DNA of 64,000 bases from Ctena decussata (Eukaryota; Mollusca; Bivalvia; Lucinida; Lucinidae), in NCBI GenBank assembly GCA_963989385.1, contig OZ022501.1:19740102-19804101 (forward strand). The letters run 5' to 3'. Under the pieces are notes generated by a model that did no database searches, was not told where the DNA came from, and saw only the letters and a list, made by a program, of their open reading frames with translations. Made by a program: the position numbers and the translations under genes. The number at the start of each line of letters is the position of its first letter. Within the stretch, counting starts at the first letter, position 1. Positions 1 through 11,382 of this stretch are shown one piece after another.

Positions 1-91
1 CAACTGGCAACTGGCAGCCAACTTCACGAACATAAAGAAATGCACCTAAAGTCCTTTTAGCAAATCGTAAAGATGTATTGTCTGGCGTGGC

Positions 92-709
92 TTTGGGTTC
101 TGTATTTGGGCCCACCATTATTCTTGCTATTTGTGGATGATAAAGATACGGGTAGACATATAAAAAATGCGGTTGATTGCAAAGTACATCGGATAATCCA
201 TACAGATTGCAAACTGGAGTGTACATCGTACACCTGCTCATAATCCTCGAGAGAGGGTGTAGCAGTATAGAAAGAAAGAAGGAAAAAAGTACATCGGATA
301 ATCCATACAGATAGAGAAATTGTCATCTTACAAGAACACACCGTACATCCGGCGCCTTTGACGACAAATGACTATCACGATGTGAGATGTGATGTGAATA
401 CTGTTGACAAAAAGCGTATGAGAAGAAATTGTGTCGGTAAAAAGTAAAAAAGAAAGCATTTGACTTTTATACATTATGGGGATATTATTTAATGCTTGAA
501 GACTCCGCAGTAGTAATTTGATTTAATTTCATTACCGCATAAGCCCATGCGAGATGGTCGACAAACGTGTTTCCTGAAATTTCCACCAAACTCCATTTTC
601 TGCTTGGATCGCACCTTCACAGGAATAAAATCTGGTATTTTCTCTTGCATAAAATCAATCTGCAATCATTAAACATCAAGTCTGGAAAATTAAGTGTCAC
701 AGCCCAGTT
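92..709 (+). repeat. dispersed repeat with RT-like fragment, copy 1
   Basis: This stretch is repeated in inverted orientation at about 12047-12553, with long near-identical blocks. On the coding side both copies can be read as a short string like G-P-T-L-F-L-L-F-V-N-D, which resembles the block just before the catalytic FADD box of LINE reverse transcriptases. The reading breaks soon after. Copy 1 carries an extra ~105 bp: the segment at 183-208 is repeated at 289-313 with unrelated sequence between. It is best regarded as a decayed transposable element, not a gene. Confidence 0.5.
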
Positions 710-1430
710 TAACAATAAAGTTATACGCTTCCAAACGGAGCAGGGGTCTGAAAAACGGCTGCCTCATCCTACAAATAAATTTTTATTTGGTTAACACGCA
801 CGGTAGAGGAGAGAATTTCAAGGCTAACATAGACGGCAGACCAGAATGCCTGTTGTTTCCTCCAGAAAAAGCGTTCTGATTGTTTCGGTATCAAATCGAT
901 ATAGGCTTTTAGAGAACACTTTTGGCAGTGGTTCTAATTCATATATAGTCAAATAGTAGAATATGAGCGTCATTCTGGCTGTTTGGAACTCAAGTTTGAT
1001 AGAGGAGGCTCAAACCGATTGAGTACTGACGGCTTATAGGACAGGTGGGTCTAATTATATATGGAATCCATACCAAAGCGGAGCTCACATTCTACTGTGG
1101 GATCAAGGTCTATTCAGATCAAGTCTTATTGGGGGCCTGAGATCTGTGGGATAGACCTATTAATGGGGAATGGAGAGCTATACTGGGCTAGAGACTTATC
1201 TAGAGCTGAAGGTGCTGGTGTCTTGTGAACGGCTTAAGGTCTATGTGGAATTCAAAGACTATCAGGGCTAGGTTTCTGTTGTACCTCCCCACGACGATAG
1301 AGACACTAGGCATGCATTTTAACGCAAACTGTATAGAATGCGCAAGTTAAAAATCTTCAGAATTGTTTGTTTTTTCTCCTCTTTTTTGAGAAAATACTAT
1401 GATAGCAACTGTAAGTATTGACCAAATTTT
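710..1430. other. no recognisable feature
   Basis: The sequence is non-coding on both strands, with frequent stops. I see no RNA gene, long repeat or hairpin here. Confidence 0.5.
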
Positions 1431-1434
1431 ATAG

Positions 1435-1655
1435 GCTTCATTGGGATGGCCAGAAAATGTGCATATTGTTTTATCATCTTTCTGCGTGAAGTATTATACG
1501 AGTAAGGGCCCTCTGCAGACATAAATTTTGTTTTCTTGCAGCCAAAGTATATACCTTGTAACTGGAACTCCTCCTACAGTCTTTAACCGATTGGCATGGT
1601 TAGAAAATGTGCATATGGCAAATTTCATATTTTTGCGAAATATGAGCGTCTACAA
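1435..1655 (+). repeat. dispersed ~150-bp repeat, two partial copies
   Basis: Shared phrases such as GAAAATGTGCATA, an ACTTCCTGC-like block and GGGCCCTYTGCAGA link this stretch to 8235-8320, 9850-9992 and 10240-10395. At least two partial copies lie head to tail here. Family unknown and no coding potential seen. Confidence 0.5.
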
Positions 1656-1885
1656 CGTTTACTTTCTCTAGACGATTTAACGGGTCAGTGACAGACATAA
1701 CTGTAACGTCTCAAAGACCCGTGACTCTTGTATTGAGTACACATGACAATATAACGGTAGAGAGATGTAATCAGTAGCCGGAAGTGTCAATCAATTTCTG
1801 GCTTTGAAAAGATGTTTAGCTGCTTTGACTAGCTAACAAATTCGGATCTGCTACCTTTATCAGATTCAAACCTATAAATTTTTGT

Positions 1886-2085
1886 CGATGGTGAATGAAT
1901 CACGATTTTACGCCCTTTTAAACATAATTTCAGCCATATCAGGACGATGGGTTTGTGATAATGAAAGGCTGTTTATGACTGAAAAGATACCCGCTTCCAA
2001 CGCGTCTCGAGCCCGGGATTTATGTACGAATGCAGAGTCTAATCCCAGACTGGGCAGCTCGCTAATTTCCCATCGTCCCTTTTAC
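1886..2085 (-). repeat. tRNA-derived SINE, family A (degenerate)
   Basis: On the minus strand this matches the body of the SINE seen best at 60022-60203: a promoter-like head, a block reading like GTCCTGATATGACTGAAAT, and an end close to GGGCGTAAAAT. The head is poorly preserved. Seven copies or fragments of the family are visible in the window. Confidence 0.55.
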
Positions 2086-2251
2086 CGACGCGTAAAAGGG
2101 CGTTAGGGCATATGTGGGCTTTGGTGACTCAGACCAACCTGTGTTTTGTGCACAACAGCTAAAGCATTACTTTTAGCCTGACGACTCTCACGTGTGTTAC
2201 CGGGGTGATTTGGTGGTGCGATGGTGCTGGGTATAACTTCCAATTCCGTGG

Positions 2252-2402
2252 CGTCCTTGCTTGCAGTAGGTGCAGGTGGGCTGTTTGGACATTTTTCTCG
2301 AGCTATCACACCTCTCTTCTTTCTCCCTGTCTTTGGGAGACGGTCCGATATAGACTGAAATACTGTCTCAAAGGGCCGTTAAACTCAAAACAACCAACCA
2401 AC
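2252..2402 (+). repeat. SINE family B, 3' part with AACC tail
   Basis: Shares long blocks with 29779-29951: TTGCAGTAGGTGCAGGTG near the start, TTTGGGAGACGG, then GGGCCGTTAAACYCAAAACA and an (AACC)n tail. A truncated inverted copy lies at 40494-40575. The AACC-repeat tail is what one expects at a SINE 3' end. Confidence 0.6.
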
Positions 2403-2454
2403 GTGTGTTACCAGAGTTACAGACTTTTGGACTGCACAGTTTTCTAGTGATTAG

Positions 2455-2640
2455 TGTGTCACGCCGTAGTCCATTTGTTAGAGCGCATAGCTATTGCACA
2501 GAAAGTCGCGGCTTCGAAACCCGGCCCGGTCAACGACTGAAAATTTTGTCAACCCAGCAGTAAAAGATTAACCTCTTGATGCATGACTGCATGCAGCTGA
2601 GCTGATGACTTCGACTATGGACAACACACTCGCGATATGA
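2455..2640 (+). repeat. tRNA-derived SINE, family C
   Basis: A tRNA-like head is visible. The B-box region GGCTTCGAAACCCGG is followed by a body TTTTGTCAACCCAGCAGTAAA that recurs at 5177-5300. The head lacks a clean cloverleaf, so this is a SINE and not a working tRNA gene. Confidence 0.5.
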
Positions 2641-2960
2641 TATGCCTCGCCTAAAAATGCAAGCTATGCCATCACGCTGTGTAATGTGATCAAACTGAAT
2701 CCGCACTTTTATTCCCCAGTATCAGATTATCTAAGCAATCAGACTGCGCGGAAGCACAGGCTGATCTTTACCTTCCCTATTCCCCCATTCGTTTTAAGGT
2801 TCAGTTTCAGGTGATGTTATGCCCAATGTTGCTTCGTCTTATTTATTATGGTTTCTTTACACTAACTTACAGTTTTTGATTTCATTTAACAGCTCTTTCC
2901 CAAATAGGCGGTCATCAAAAACAACAGTAACATTTACTTTTACCTATTTTCTATTATAAA

Positions 2961-2961
<1 letters not shown>

Positions 2962-2999
<38 letters not shown>
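2962..2999 (+). repeat. (CA)19 microsatellite
   Basis: A pure CA dinucleotide run of 38 bases. Confidence 0.95.
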
Positions 3000-3002
<3 letters not shown>

Positions 3003-3944
3003 GGAGAGCAAAGTGGGCAGCTTCACAGGTGACCATATCGCCAGAAGACCACAGACAAGCGGACCTAAGAACACCTAAAATTGAAGAACCACAACAGAAG
3101 TACCGCCTTGGAACGGTCAGTAAATGTTCTTGAACACAACAAAAGAATCCATTTGGGAAGAGCCGCATTGTCAGGAGCCCGTGGTCCGTGGTCAAGATAC
3201 CGTAAACAAAGCTATTACGGTTGTGTCGAACTAACTTGTTATGTCTGTCAAAATTTATTTAGTCAGCTTAAAGTACATCAGTCTTATTGGTTGTCTCATA
3301 ATTATTATTGATCCATATGACCCGCCTCCCTTTCACCCTATTATCAAATGCAATTGAACTGAACTGAAATATGTACAAAATGCGACCTTCTTATTTGACA
3401 TGATGTTAATGATATAGTCATTGGCAAGCTTGAAAAGAGAAAAAAGAAAACCAGTGTTTAATTAAGGTCAAGAATACGTAAATGGCACATACATAGAATT
3501 TTTTAAAATTTTGCACAGGGGTGCATTTTCATGTGTTACATCGAATTGTGCAATAAAAAAGATAGGTCACCGAGTTCGTTTAGTCGCTAGATCAGATTGA
3601 AAAACATAAAATTTTTAGGCCGTTTCCATTGACTGCAATGGGAATGCAATGAAAAAATTTAAACGTACACAGCTTGTTTACCACTACATAGATTTTTTTC
3701 AAAAACTGATATTTTATGTCACAGGATCTGTCGATTAAAATGAGGTAAGAAAAGTCCTTGTCTACCGAGCTCGTTTTTCAAGTAGCGCTTGATAAGCAAG
3801 CATAGGTGTGTATAAATTTTCGCCATTCCGCGACGTCATTTATAAGCGACGTTGCAGTCGTTTACTGGCGACGTTATAAGACATGCTAAGACCGTTATGA
3901 GAATACGGAAAGATGAGGACTAATAGGGTTCTCAGAATGAATTC
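3000..3944. other. no recognisable feature
   Basis: AT-rich, with stops in all frames and no recognised repeat or RNA gene. Confidence 0.45.
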
Positions 3945-4461
3945 CTTAAGCTTTGTTCATACGGGCAAAGTTTCTGTGACAAAGTAGGTTTGGAAAAGAA
4001 AAAAATGCTCGTGTGAATGAAAAAATGTGCCACATTATCATTGCCAAGCCAAATTTATATGGGAAAGTTTTTATGACAAACAAAATTTGTCCGTGTGAAC
4101 AGAAAATTTGCCATAGAATACATGTATGTAACAAAGAAACTAGCTATGGAGATAAGCACAGAAAACTTTGCTCATAATCAAATTGGTTTAATTTTGAACA
4201 AAGTATATTCAACAAAGAAAATGTGTCATGGTTGGCCGTTCACACGGGCAAAGTTTATTTGTCCAGGTAACCTTGACAAATAATGTTCGATCGTTTGAAC
4301 ACAGCAGCAAATATTTCCTTGCCAAAGTTTATTTGACAAAAATTCCATGCCACAGTTTTCTTCACAAATAATTTGCTCCATGTTAACGCAAAATTTTTGG
4401 CAAACTTTCTTTGTTAAAGATCCTGTGACAAAGAAACTTTATGTCGTGAAAGAGGCTTAAG
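3945..4461. mobile_element. foldback element with imperfect arms
   Basis: The left end reads CCTTAAGC followed by a CAAAGTTTCTGTGACAAAG block. The right end carries the reverse complement, ending GGCTTAAG. Related words (GGGCAAAGTTT, GTGTGAACAG, TTTGACAAA) recur in both orientations inside, so the element is a degenerate series of inverted sub-repeats. No coding capacity. Terminal duplications were not resolved. Confidence 0.5.
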
Positions 4462-5140
4462 TGAAAGAATTTATTTTTCAGACTTCCATAAACAAAAAAT
4501 AGTACAAATTGCAAGCACACTTCTAACAGTAATATAGTTACTGCAGCCGACACGACTGATCCGCACATAAAAAACTGCGTTACCCTAAATCACAAAATGC
4601 GCCGTGCCATGATAAAATGAGTGCTTTGGGGCATATGCGGTCGGTGGAAGCTGAGATCAGTGCGCGCACCCGCCCAACCTTACCAGAGCCTTTGTTGTCC
4701 TCTGGTACAATGATTCCGTAAGGAACAGCGAAGAGAATTATTAGTCTGTGCGTATGCGCAGACTGATCTGTGTGCATGTACCATATTACTGACGACTCGT
4801 GTTCTGTCGGTGTGGCCCATGGAAGTCAGATAAAATTGACTTTTTGGACAGTATTTTAGTCATATCGAGATGATGGTAAGTTACATGGTCAACTTCCAAA
4901 TCTACCGTCGGCGGGATAGGTAAAGGCAAAGACTTCTTGTAGCGTAGTGGCCGTAGGGCGGCGTGAGTAAGAGGCTCGCTATATCTTTGGCAACGGCATA
5001 CAACAAGTGGAAGAAATATTGTACCATTCAAGATTATTTTGTAATCAAAATAAAATTTTCGATGTCCAGAAAATCGCAAAAATTGGCATTATAATAAATA
5101 TTACATTCCGATCCCTAAAGCTCTAAAATCAGCTGGCATA
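4462..5140. other. no recognisable gene
   Basis: Two short minus-strand open frames (65 and 97 codons) occur here, but their products resemble no family I know and have no splice or start context. I treat the stretch as non-coding. Confidence 0.4.
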
Positions 5141-5159
5141 CATTTACTTGGTTTATTAA

Positions 5160-5300
5160 TTATTTCGGATGCATAATCCCACCGGCGCCGCGGACGTTCG
5201 GTTATGACGCAGACGGTTGCGGGTTCGAATCCGGATTCGGCCAGCTTGCAAGCGACTGGAAAAGTCTCTTTGTCAAGCCAGCAATAAATGGGTAGCTTTT
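5160..5300 (+). repeat. tRNA-derived SINE, family C
   Basis: The head has a B-box-like GCGGGTTCGAATCCG. The body (CGACTGGAAAAGTCTCTTTG, then CCAGCAATAAA) matches the copy at 2455-2640. The A-box half is degenerate. Confidence 0.55.
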
Positions 5301-5458
5301 TCAAATCAGGGAAAAATAACGCAGAGAAAGGAGAAAGATGGGCTCCGCCTTTCATATGTGTGTCTGAAAAATCCTGTGAGCCCTGAAAGCAGGAAGGGAA
5401 CATGTATTCCGGCCAGCCTTAAATTGTTATACATATGAAACTCTGTCTGTCTGTCAGT

Positions 5459-5479
5459 CTCTCTCTCTCTCTCTCTCTC
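5459..5479 (+). repeat. (TC)n microsatellite
   Basis: A short CT dinucleotide run preceded by CTGT repeats. Confidence 0.9.
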
Positions 5480-5817
5480 ATTAATTTTGTATGAATACAC
5501 TTGTGTTGATGAAATAACTTCAAACATACAGGGAAAGAAAAGAACATTGCAATATCAGCAAAAGGCTTGAATAAACAATGACAACAACTCCGTTTTCCCC
5601 ATGTTTGACGTTATTATTAAATGTCCGAAGGGGCTGCCATATTGAAAATTACACTGACTAGGAAGTATTTCGTGACGTAACGTCCTTCGCGACGCACGTA
5701 ATTAATTGCGCCAGTCATATACGTATTCTTGACCTTAACAGGCCCTTTTAATAGCCAAAACCGGAGCTCATGGGAAAAACTCCTGACGTTTAGCAAGCAG
5801 AGCTGTTGTCGGCCTGT

Positions 5818-5906
5818 GCGCTGAGCGAGGCTCGAACCCACAGCAGTCACAGAGGTAACGTATAAGAGCCAGCGCTCTTTCCCACCAGGTCACTGGAGCA
5901 ATGAAC
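5818..5906 (-). repeat. tRNA-like SINE head
   Basis: On the minus strand the segment shows an A-box-like TGGTGGGAAAGAG and a B-box-like GTGGGTTCGAGCC, spaced as in tRNA-derived pol III promoters. The stems do not form a full cloverleaf. The body probably runs down to about 5650 but its end is unclear. Confidence 0.45.
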
Positions 5907-6000
5907 AGAATTTGTGCGATTATTTTTTAACTTTTGTGGTCCATGTAAGTGTTAATTTGTGCGTGCCGATTTTCCCTTTAGCGATTTTAACAAAAACAAA

Positions 6001-6238
6001 TGAGCCGCGACACGAGAAAACCAGCAATGTGGTTGTGCGCCCAGGGTAGACTCAGATCAGACTGGGCATCCGCCCAGTTTACTCAGTCTCTTCTTTATGT
6101 GCTCAAAGGGTAGCTTAGGGTCTAAGCTACCTCCATGCGGTCAGCGAAGGCTCTGATCAGACTGGGCGGATGCCCAGGCTGATCTGAGTCTGCGCTGGCC
6201 GCACAACCACATTGTTGGTTTTGTCGTGTCGCGGCTCA
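6001..6238. mobile_element. M1 foldback MITE, full length
   Basis: The ends are near-perfect inverted repeats (TGAGCCGCGACACGAGAAAA against its complement), and the two halves pair along most of their length around a short centre with TAGCTTAGGG-like words. It has no coding capacity. Full or partial copies recur at 7001, 9601, 12890/21238, 36098, 46301, 47041, 51446, 58261 and 61068. Confidence 0.85.
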
Positions 6239-7000
6239 AATGCCTTTGCAAATGTAAAACTTCGTATTTTGATTAGCCCCCGGACAAGTAAGCATAGACT
6301 TTCTGATGTAAGAACTGTCAAGTTTTACCTTCGATTGTATCACTAAACCTGCAAGCGACAATAATAAGTGGCGTGTCTTGATTAGCGAACGCTGCAACAG
6401 GGCAGTCTCAAAGGTGATTGACGTATACTGAATTGACTATCTTAGATATGCAAATCCGTAAAACTGTTGGTTTGATAGCTAAAAGATATACGTCACAGCT
6501 TATTAATTAGTTCATTCATGAAATAAAGAAAACATGATTTTGCCGCACGGATCAATAATCAAATGTTCGGACTTTAAAAGATGCATCGAAATGAAGGAAA
6601 AATAAGAGGTGAGAAGTTTGTTTTATAAATCAGAACTTCGAATGGCAAAATCACAGAACTTGTATTTACATGAAAACGAAACTGACTCTGCCGCGCGGAT
6701 AAATTCTCAAAGTTTTCGGACTATTAAACATTAGGCCTACAGCTCATACATGTAACAGTTTTCCCTCGTTTTGCTGCGTGTTCGAATATCTTATTTTTTC
6801 TTTTCAAAGTTGTTTCCCAGGAAGCCAAGGAAGAATCATTGATGTGTATCTTCTATCTGAGCCCGGCACTGAGTCTGATGGCGTCCTTTCAGAATCGGAG
6901 AAATGATTTCTGTGATTGAAAATTTTACCTAAATACCCTATGTGTAAAATGGTCGCCTTTACTATAACAAACTTTTAATGTGTATGGGTACACCTGCATA
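6239..7000. other. no recognisable feature
   Basis: Non-coding sequence between two M1 copies. No repeats or RNA genes seen. Confidence 0.45.
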
Positions 7001-7080
7001 TGAGCCACGACACGAGAAAACCAGCAATGTGGTTGTGCGCCAAGCGCAGACTCAGATCAGATTGGCCAGTTTGTTTTGGT
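7001..7080 (+). mobile_element. M1 foldback MITE, left end only
   Basis: The first ~75 bases of the M1 family are present and the rest is missing, so this is a truncated copy. Confidence 0.75.
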
Positions 7081-8230
7081 TAAGAGTTGATCTTATAATG
7101 TATTTGATCAAACTTTAGAAGTGAAAAGGATACATGGTATGTCCCGTATTGGTTGATATCGGGAAAGATCTGTCTTAAGGTGAATGGGCACACTTTTCGG
7201 GGAAGCAACACTGCCATTTTCATTTTTACATCCCTTTCTGAATGGAGCAAATCCTTTTCTTATTAAAAGTGTTGGCCCTATGAAAATGACATCATTTGGA
7301 TTCAAGCCGCGTCGTTGCCCAAACAAGCCTATATACTAATATGTAAAAACAGCATGATAGGCACATGTTGCAGGATAGGTGAATCATACGGTGTATGCTC
7401 TGACCAGACTGTACAGTAAACTGCGCAGATACACATAACACGCGGATCTTTTTTTATAATAGCGTCCCAAAAGTCGAGTCGTCTTCCCCTGTCGACTGAG
7501 TAGATCCTTTTATAGACTGTCTCGAACGACAGCCACTTTTGCACGTATATAATGATTATTCGATCAAACTCGGATCAGCCTGTGCATATGCAATGTTAGC
7601 AAAATCACCTCGTTCCTGATCAACAATAAATGAAGTCTACAGCAAATAGCGAACACTCTGCTCAGATCAGACTTGCAGGCTGTTCTTAATATTCGCTATT
7701 TGCCCGTGTCTAAAGGTACTTCTTTCTCACGTCGCGACTCAATTAAAATGACAGCTCAAGTTGGGGTAATTGACCAGTATTACCAGTATGTACACGGGCG
7801 GCGAATTATGTTATCTTTATTGCCTGAGTGTCGTATACTTGCAGATTGTCTCATCTTTACCCCTTAGTGCTAAACTATCACCGCCGTTTTAAACCACCAG
7901 GAACTCTGCACTTTTCTATCAAATAATAATAATAACAATGCCTTATCTCATTTATATAGCGCATTATTTACGCAGTCGGGCTTGACTGCTTATCCTTTTT
8001 TACTATTATTATTCGATTGATTTCACCGTATTTTGTAACTTCACAGTTGAAGAGCATTGCCACGTGCTTGGTGATTTATGCGTTAATAATACCGCTGACA
8101 GGTGCCGTTAAGTTTGTGACAAGACGGTTTGCTTTGAAGCTAAACTACCGTTGTACACCTGCACTTTAGTAGCGGAGAAAACCGTTATCCTGTCTAATTC
8201 AGTTTAAAAAGAGAAACATTTCAGACAGTC
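7081..8230. other. no recognisable gene
   Basis: A small hairpin-like segment at 7646-7700 (TAGCGAA against TTCGCTA) and a short AAT-rich run near 7924 are the only structures noticed. Confidence 0.4.
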
Positions 8231-8234
8231 AGAT

Positions 8235-9560
8235 TTTGCGTAAATATGAAACGGGCTGTATTATTTTGTCAACTTCCTGTGTCAAGTATTATGCGAGTTA
8301 CGGCGCACTGCAAACCTAGTTTTTTATACGCCCGTACGTCCGTCCGTCCGTCTGTCCGTTTTCTGTTCGCCTTATCGAGACGATGTGCAGAACTCATATT
8401 TCAATGATGTCAGACAAAGGTCAAGGTCACACTTAGAGGTCAAACGTCAAACGGTAACATTTCGTGTCCGCTCCATATCTCAAAGACCGTTTAAGATTTC
8501 TTCATGAAAGTTTGTACAAATATAAAGCACAATCAGACGATGAGCAGAGAAAAAAAACATAATCTTACTTTCATTTTTGACGGAATTATATCTGTTTGTA
8601 TTTTTCATATAGTAATTTCATACAAGCTTCGTGTCTGCTCCATATCTCGAAAAATGTTCAAGATTTCTTCATGAATGTTTGCCGTTTAAATATAAATCAT
8701 TATCAGAGGATGTGCGGAGAAAAAGAATCAGAACCCTATCCTCAGTTTTGACGAAATTATGTCCCTTTGAATTTTTCGTATAGTAATGTCATGTAAGCTT
8801 CGTTTCCACTCCATATCTTAACAACTGTTTAAGGTTTCTTCATGAAAGTTTGTATAAAATAAAGCACCATCAGCCAATGTGCAGAGAAAAAGAACCATGA
8901 CCCTGCTTTCATTTTTAATAAAATTACGCCCCTTTGTATTTTTGGTGTTGTAATTTTGTATTAAATTCTTGTCCGCTCCATATCTCCTTAACCCTTTGAA
9001 AGATGTTTTTGAAACTTGAGTCACATGCTCACCTTATCAAGGCAACGTGCAGAACTTGTATTTCAACAATGTCTGACAAAGGTCAAGGTCACACTTAGAG
9101 GTCAAAATTCGAAAGGTAACATTATTTGTCCGCTCCATATGTCGAATACCGTATAAGATTTCTTCATAAAGTTTATAAAAGTTTATACAAATATGATGCA
9201 TTATCAGACAATGTGCAGAGAAAAAGAACCATAACCCTACTTTCAGCTTTGACGGAATTATGCACCTTTGTATTTTTCATATAGTAATTTCATATTAGCT
9301 TTGTGTCTGCTCCATATCTTGAAAACCATTTAAGATTTCTTCATGAAAGTTTGTACAAATATCAAACGATATGCCGAGAAAAAGAACCATAACCCTACTT
9401 TCAGTTCTGTTGGAATATTATATTTGCTTCGTTTGATTTGTAGTTTTATATCTGCATTGTTAATGAAGATTTAAGCTACTGACAAAGCTCTGTCATCTCT
9501 TGTTGTCTTTCCAATTTTAAGCTCCAACGGGCGTATATTGTCCCGCTCAGCGGAGCTCTT
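8235..9560. mobile_element. tandem-core ('pearl'-like) element, ~167-bp units
   Basis: The core consists of repeated ~167-bp units, each with TCCATATCT, AAGATTTCTTCATGAA and GTGCAGAGAAAAAGAA blocks. The last of these recurs near 8540, 8709, 8877, 9210 and 9372. The left flank has a GTCCGTCCGTCCG microsatellite after TTATACGCCCGT, and the right end repeats ACGGGCGTATA in inverted sense before a CCGCTCAGCGGAG hairpin. This layout (arms, ~160-bp cores, microsatellite, terminal hairpin) matches what is published for bivalve pearl/HINE elements. No protein is encoded. Confidence 0.6.
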
Positions 9561-9600
9561 GTTGTTTTTTTTTTTTCAGCTAGGTACAGTTAAATGTATT

Positions 9601-9838
9601 TGAGCCACGACACCAGAAAACCAACAATGTGGTCGTGCGCCCAGTGCAGACTCAGACCAGGCTGGGCATTTGCCCAGTCTGATCAGACTCTTTGCTAAGC
9701 GCTTAAAGGGTAGCCAAGGGACTAAGCTACCTGCATGCGGACAGCGAAGACTCTGATCAGACTGGGCGGATGCCCAGGCTGATCTGAGTCTGCGCTGGAC
9801 GCTCGACCACATTGTTGGTTTTCTCGTGTCGCGGCTCA
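9601..9838. mobile_element. M1 foldback MITE, full length
   Basis: A complete copy with both terminal inverted repeats, about 238 bp, closely similar to the copies at 6001 and 58261. Confidence 0.85.
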
Positions 9839-9849
9839 TTTACCTTGTG

Positions 9850-10395
9850 AATGTAACTCCACCGATTCATTTAAACTTTGTAGACTTCATAAGCATGGTT
9901 TGAAAATATGCATATCATTTAATCAACTTCCTGCATTAAATATTTAGCGGGTCAGGGCCCTTTGCAGATAGATTTTTTCCAGCTGTGCACAGTTAACTCT
10001 TTCGGTGCCAAAGTCGCAAAAATGCGACTTTGCAAACAGCGTATATCCAGATCAGCCGGCTCTTAAAAGAGCCGTCTGATCAGGATCTACACTGTTTGCC
10101 ATTCAAATATGAACTTAAAAAGCCTGATTTTATGAAAAATGTCTTTAGATTGTTAAAATTTCCAATTACAAATCTGTCGTCTGATGATTTGAGCAGACGA
10201 AAATTTGCCGTCTGAAAAATTTGGCGCCGAAAGAGTTAAATGAGTGCAAGTCCTCCCAGAGTTTTAAACCGATTCATTTGAAACTTGGTAGGCTTCATTT
10301 GCATGGTCTGAAAATGTGCATAGTGTTGTGTCAACTTTCTGCTTTAAACGTTTTGAATTACAGCACTTTGCAGACTTTGTTTTTTTGTTGTTGTT
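9850..10395 (+). repeat. dispersed ~150-bp repeat, two copies flanking a MITE
   Basis: Two copies of the dispersed repeat also found near 1435, at 9850-9992 and 10240-10395. They share ACCGATTCATTT, a CATGGTYTGAAAATRTGCATA block and CAGTTAA. A TTAA-flanked MITE sits between them. Confidence 0.55.
9993..10239. mobile_element. M3 MITE flanked by TTAA
   Basis: The outer bases are TTAA at both edges, consistent with a TTAA target duplication. The inverted termini read CTCTTTCGGTGCCAAA and its near-complement. Inside is a hairpin running from GCAAACAG to CTGTTTGC, shared with copies near 29513, 31062, 36955, 37985 and 35700. TTAA targets are known for piggyBac-type transposases, but no transposase is present and the termini do not start with the usual CCC. 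Confidence 0.65.
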
Positions 10396-10399
10396 TTTT

Positions 10400-10660
10400 T
10401 ATCTCACCAGAGCCCAAGGCTCCGGGGGAGCTTATAGGGTAGGCAGTTGTCCTTCGTCGTCGTATGTCGTCTGTTGTCGGTCAACACTTTCAAACAACTT
10501 CTCCTCTGAACCCAGTGGGTCGATTTGGCCCAAATTTCATCTGTAGCGTCCTTTGGCTGGGGATTGAAAGTTTGTGATTTTTAAGAAAATTGGCTTTTTA
10601 GTTTGGTTGCTATGGCAACACACAGAGTTTTCATAGACTTATGATGCGAAAATTGAAAAA
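10400..10660 (-). mobile_element. end module of a tandem-core element
   Basis: Read on the minus strand this is a GGTTGCTATGGC-like core, a GACGAC-rich microsatellite, then CTATAAGCTC and a GC hairpin ending GGTGAGAT. The same order and words occur on the plus strand at 43030-44155, so it is a truncated inverted relative of that element. Confidence 0.55.
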
Positions 10661-11380
10661 TGGCATTCGCGGCCAAGCCATTGCAGATATTTTGACTGCT
10701 GTGGGCCCAGAAGCCTGAGCAGTTTTGCTGATACCAAGGCACCTGGTGAGCTGATAACACAACGCAGACATAAAATTTACTTGAGAAAGAAATCATCTGC
10801 TCAAATGTCATGGAATCATAGACTTTATAGACAGCTGTATACTGCCCTAATAGCAAATTAATGAAAATATCTTTTATTTCTTTTAATTGAAGCGGATAAA
10901 TTTGTGTATTACTTTTGTAAATGTCTTTAGAAAGGAAAGAATAATATCTGGAATTGTAGGCGTAATGCGGGGGGAGGGGGTATGGGGTCGGGGGCTTCGC
11001 ATAGAGACATTTTGTCGATATAAAAAGATTGGTTATTATATGGATGTTCTGCGACAAAGTGCATGTTTGGTGGTTAACCTAATTAAGGTTAAAAGCCTTG
11101 CTTACCTCTTCGATTGCACGACGGTGGGTCGGGCCTCAGACCTTATGAATGCGCCAACTTAAACCTAAGTTAATAGTAACGCAGACGGTTGGCGCCTGAC
11201 ACCCGTTTCGGGACGTCTTTGGTCGGGTCCACCGTGGTTTAACTGGTAGGTTTCTTCTGCTTCAGAATTTCAGTGTTGCTAGTTCTGTGAGTCCTTATAT
11301 TTGTTTTTATCTTATTTTTTATTCTGATTTCTATTTTCCTGAGATATTACACTTATGAGTTAGGAATCTTAACCGCAAAC
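10661..11380. other. no recognisable gene
   Basis: A 158-codon minus-strand frame (10581-11057) spans the edge of this stretch. Its product is compositionally odd and resembles nothing known, and it overlaps the repeat above. I do not call it. Confidence 0.4.
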
Positions 11381-11382
11381 CG

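Noticed and set aside
2944..3195. Cys/Val-repeat protein on the minus strand
   Set aside because: Translation of the (CA)n microsatellite.
10581..11057. 158-codon minus-strand open frame
   Set aside because: No family resemblance, odd composition, overlaps a repeat, and no splice or start context.
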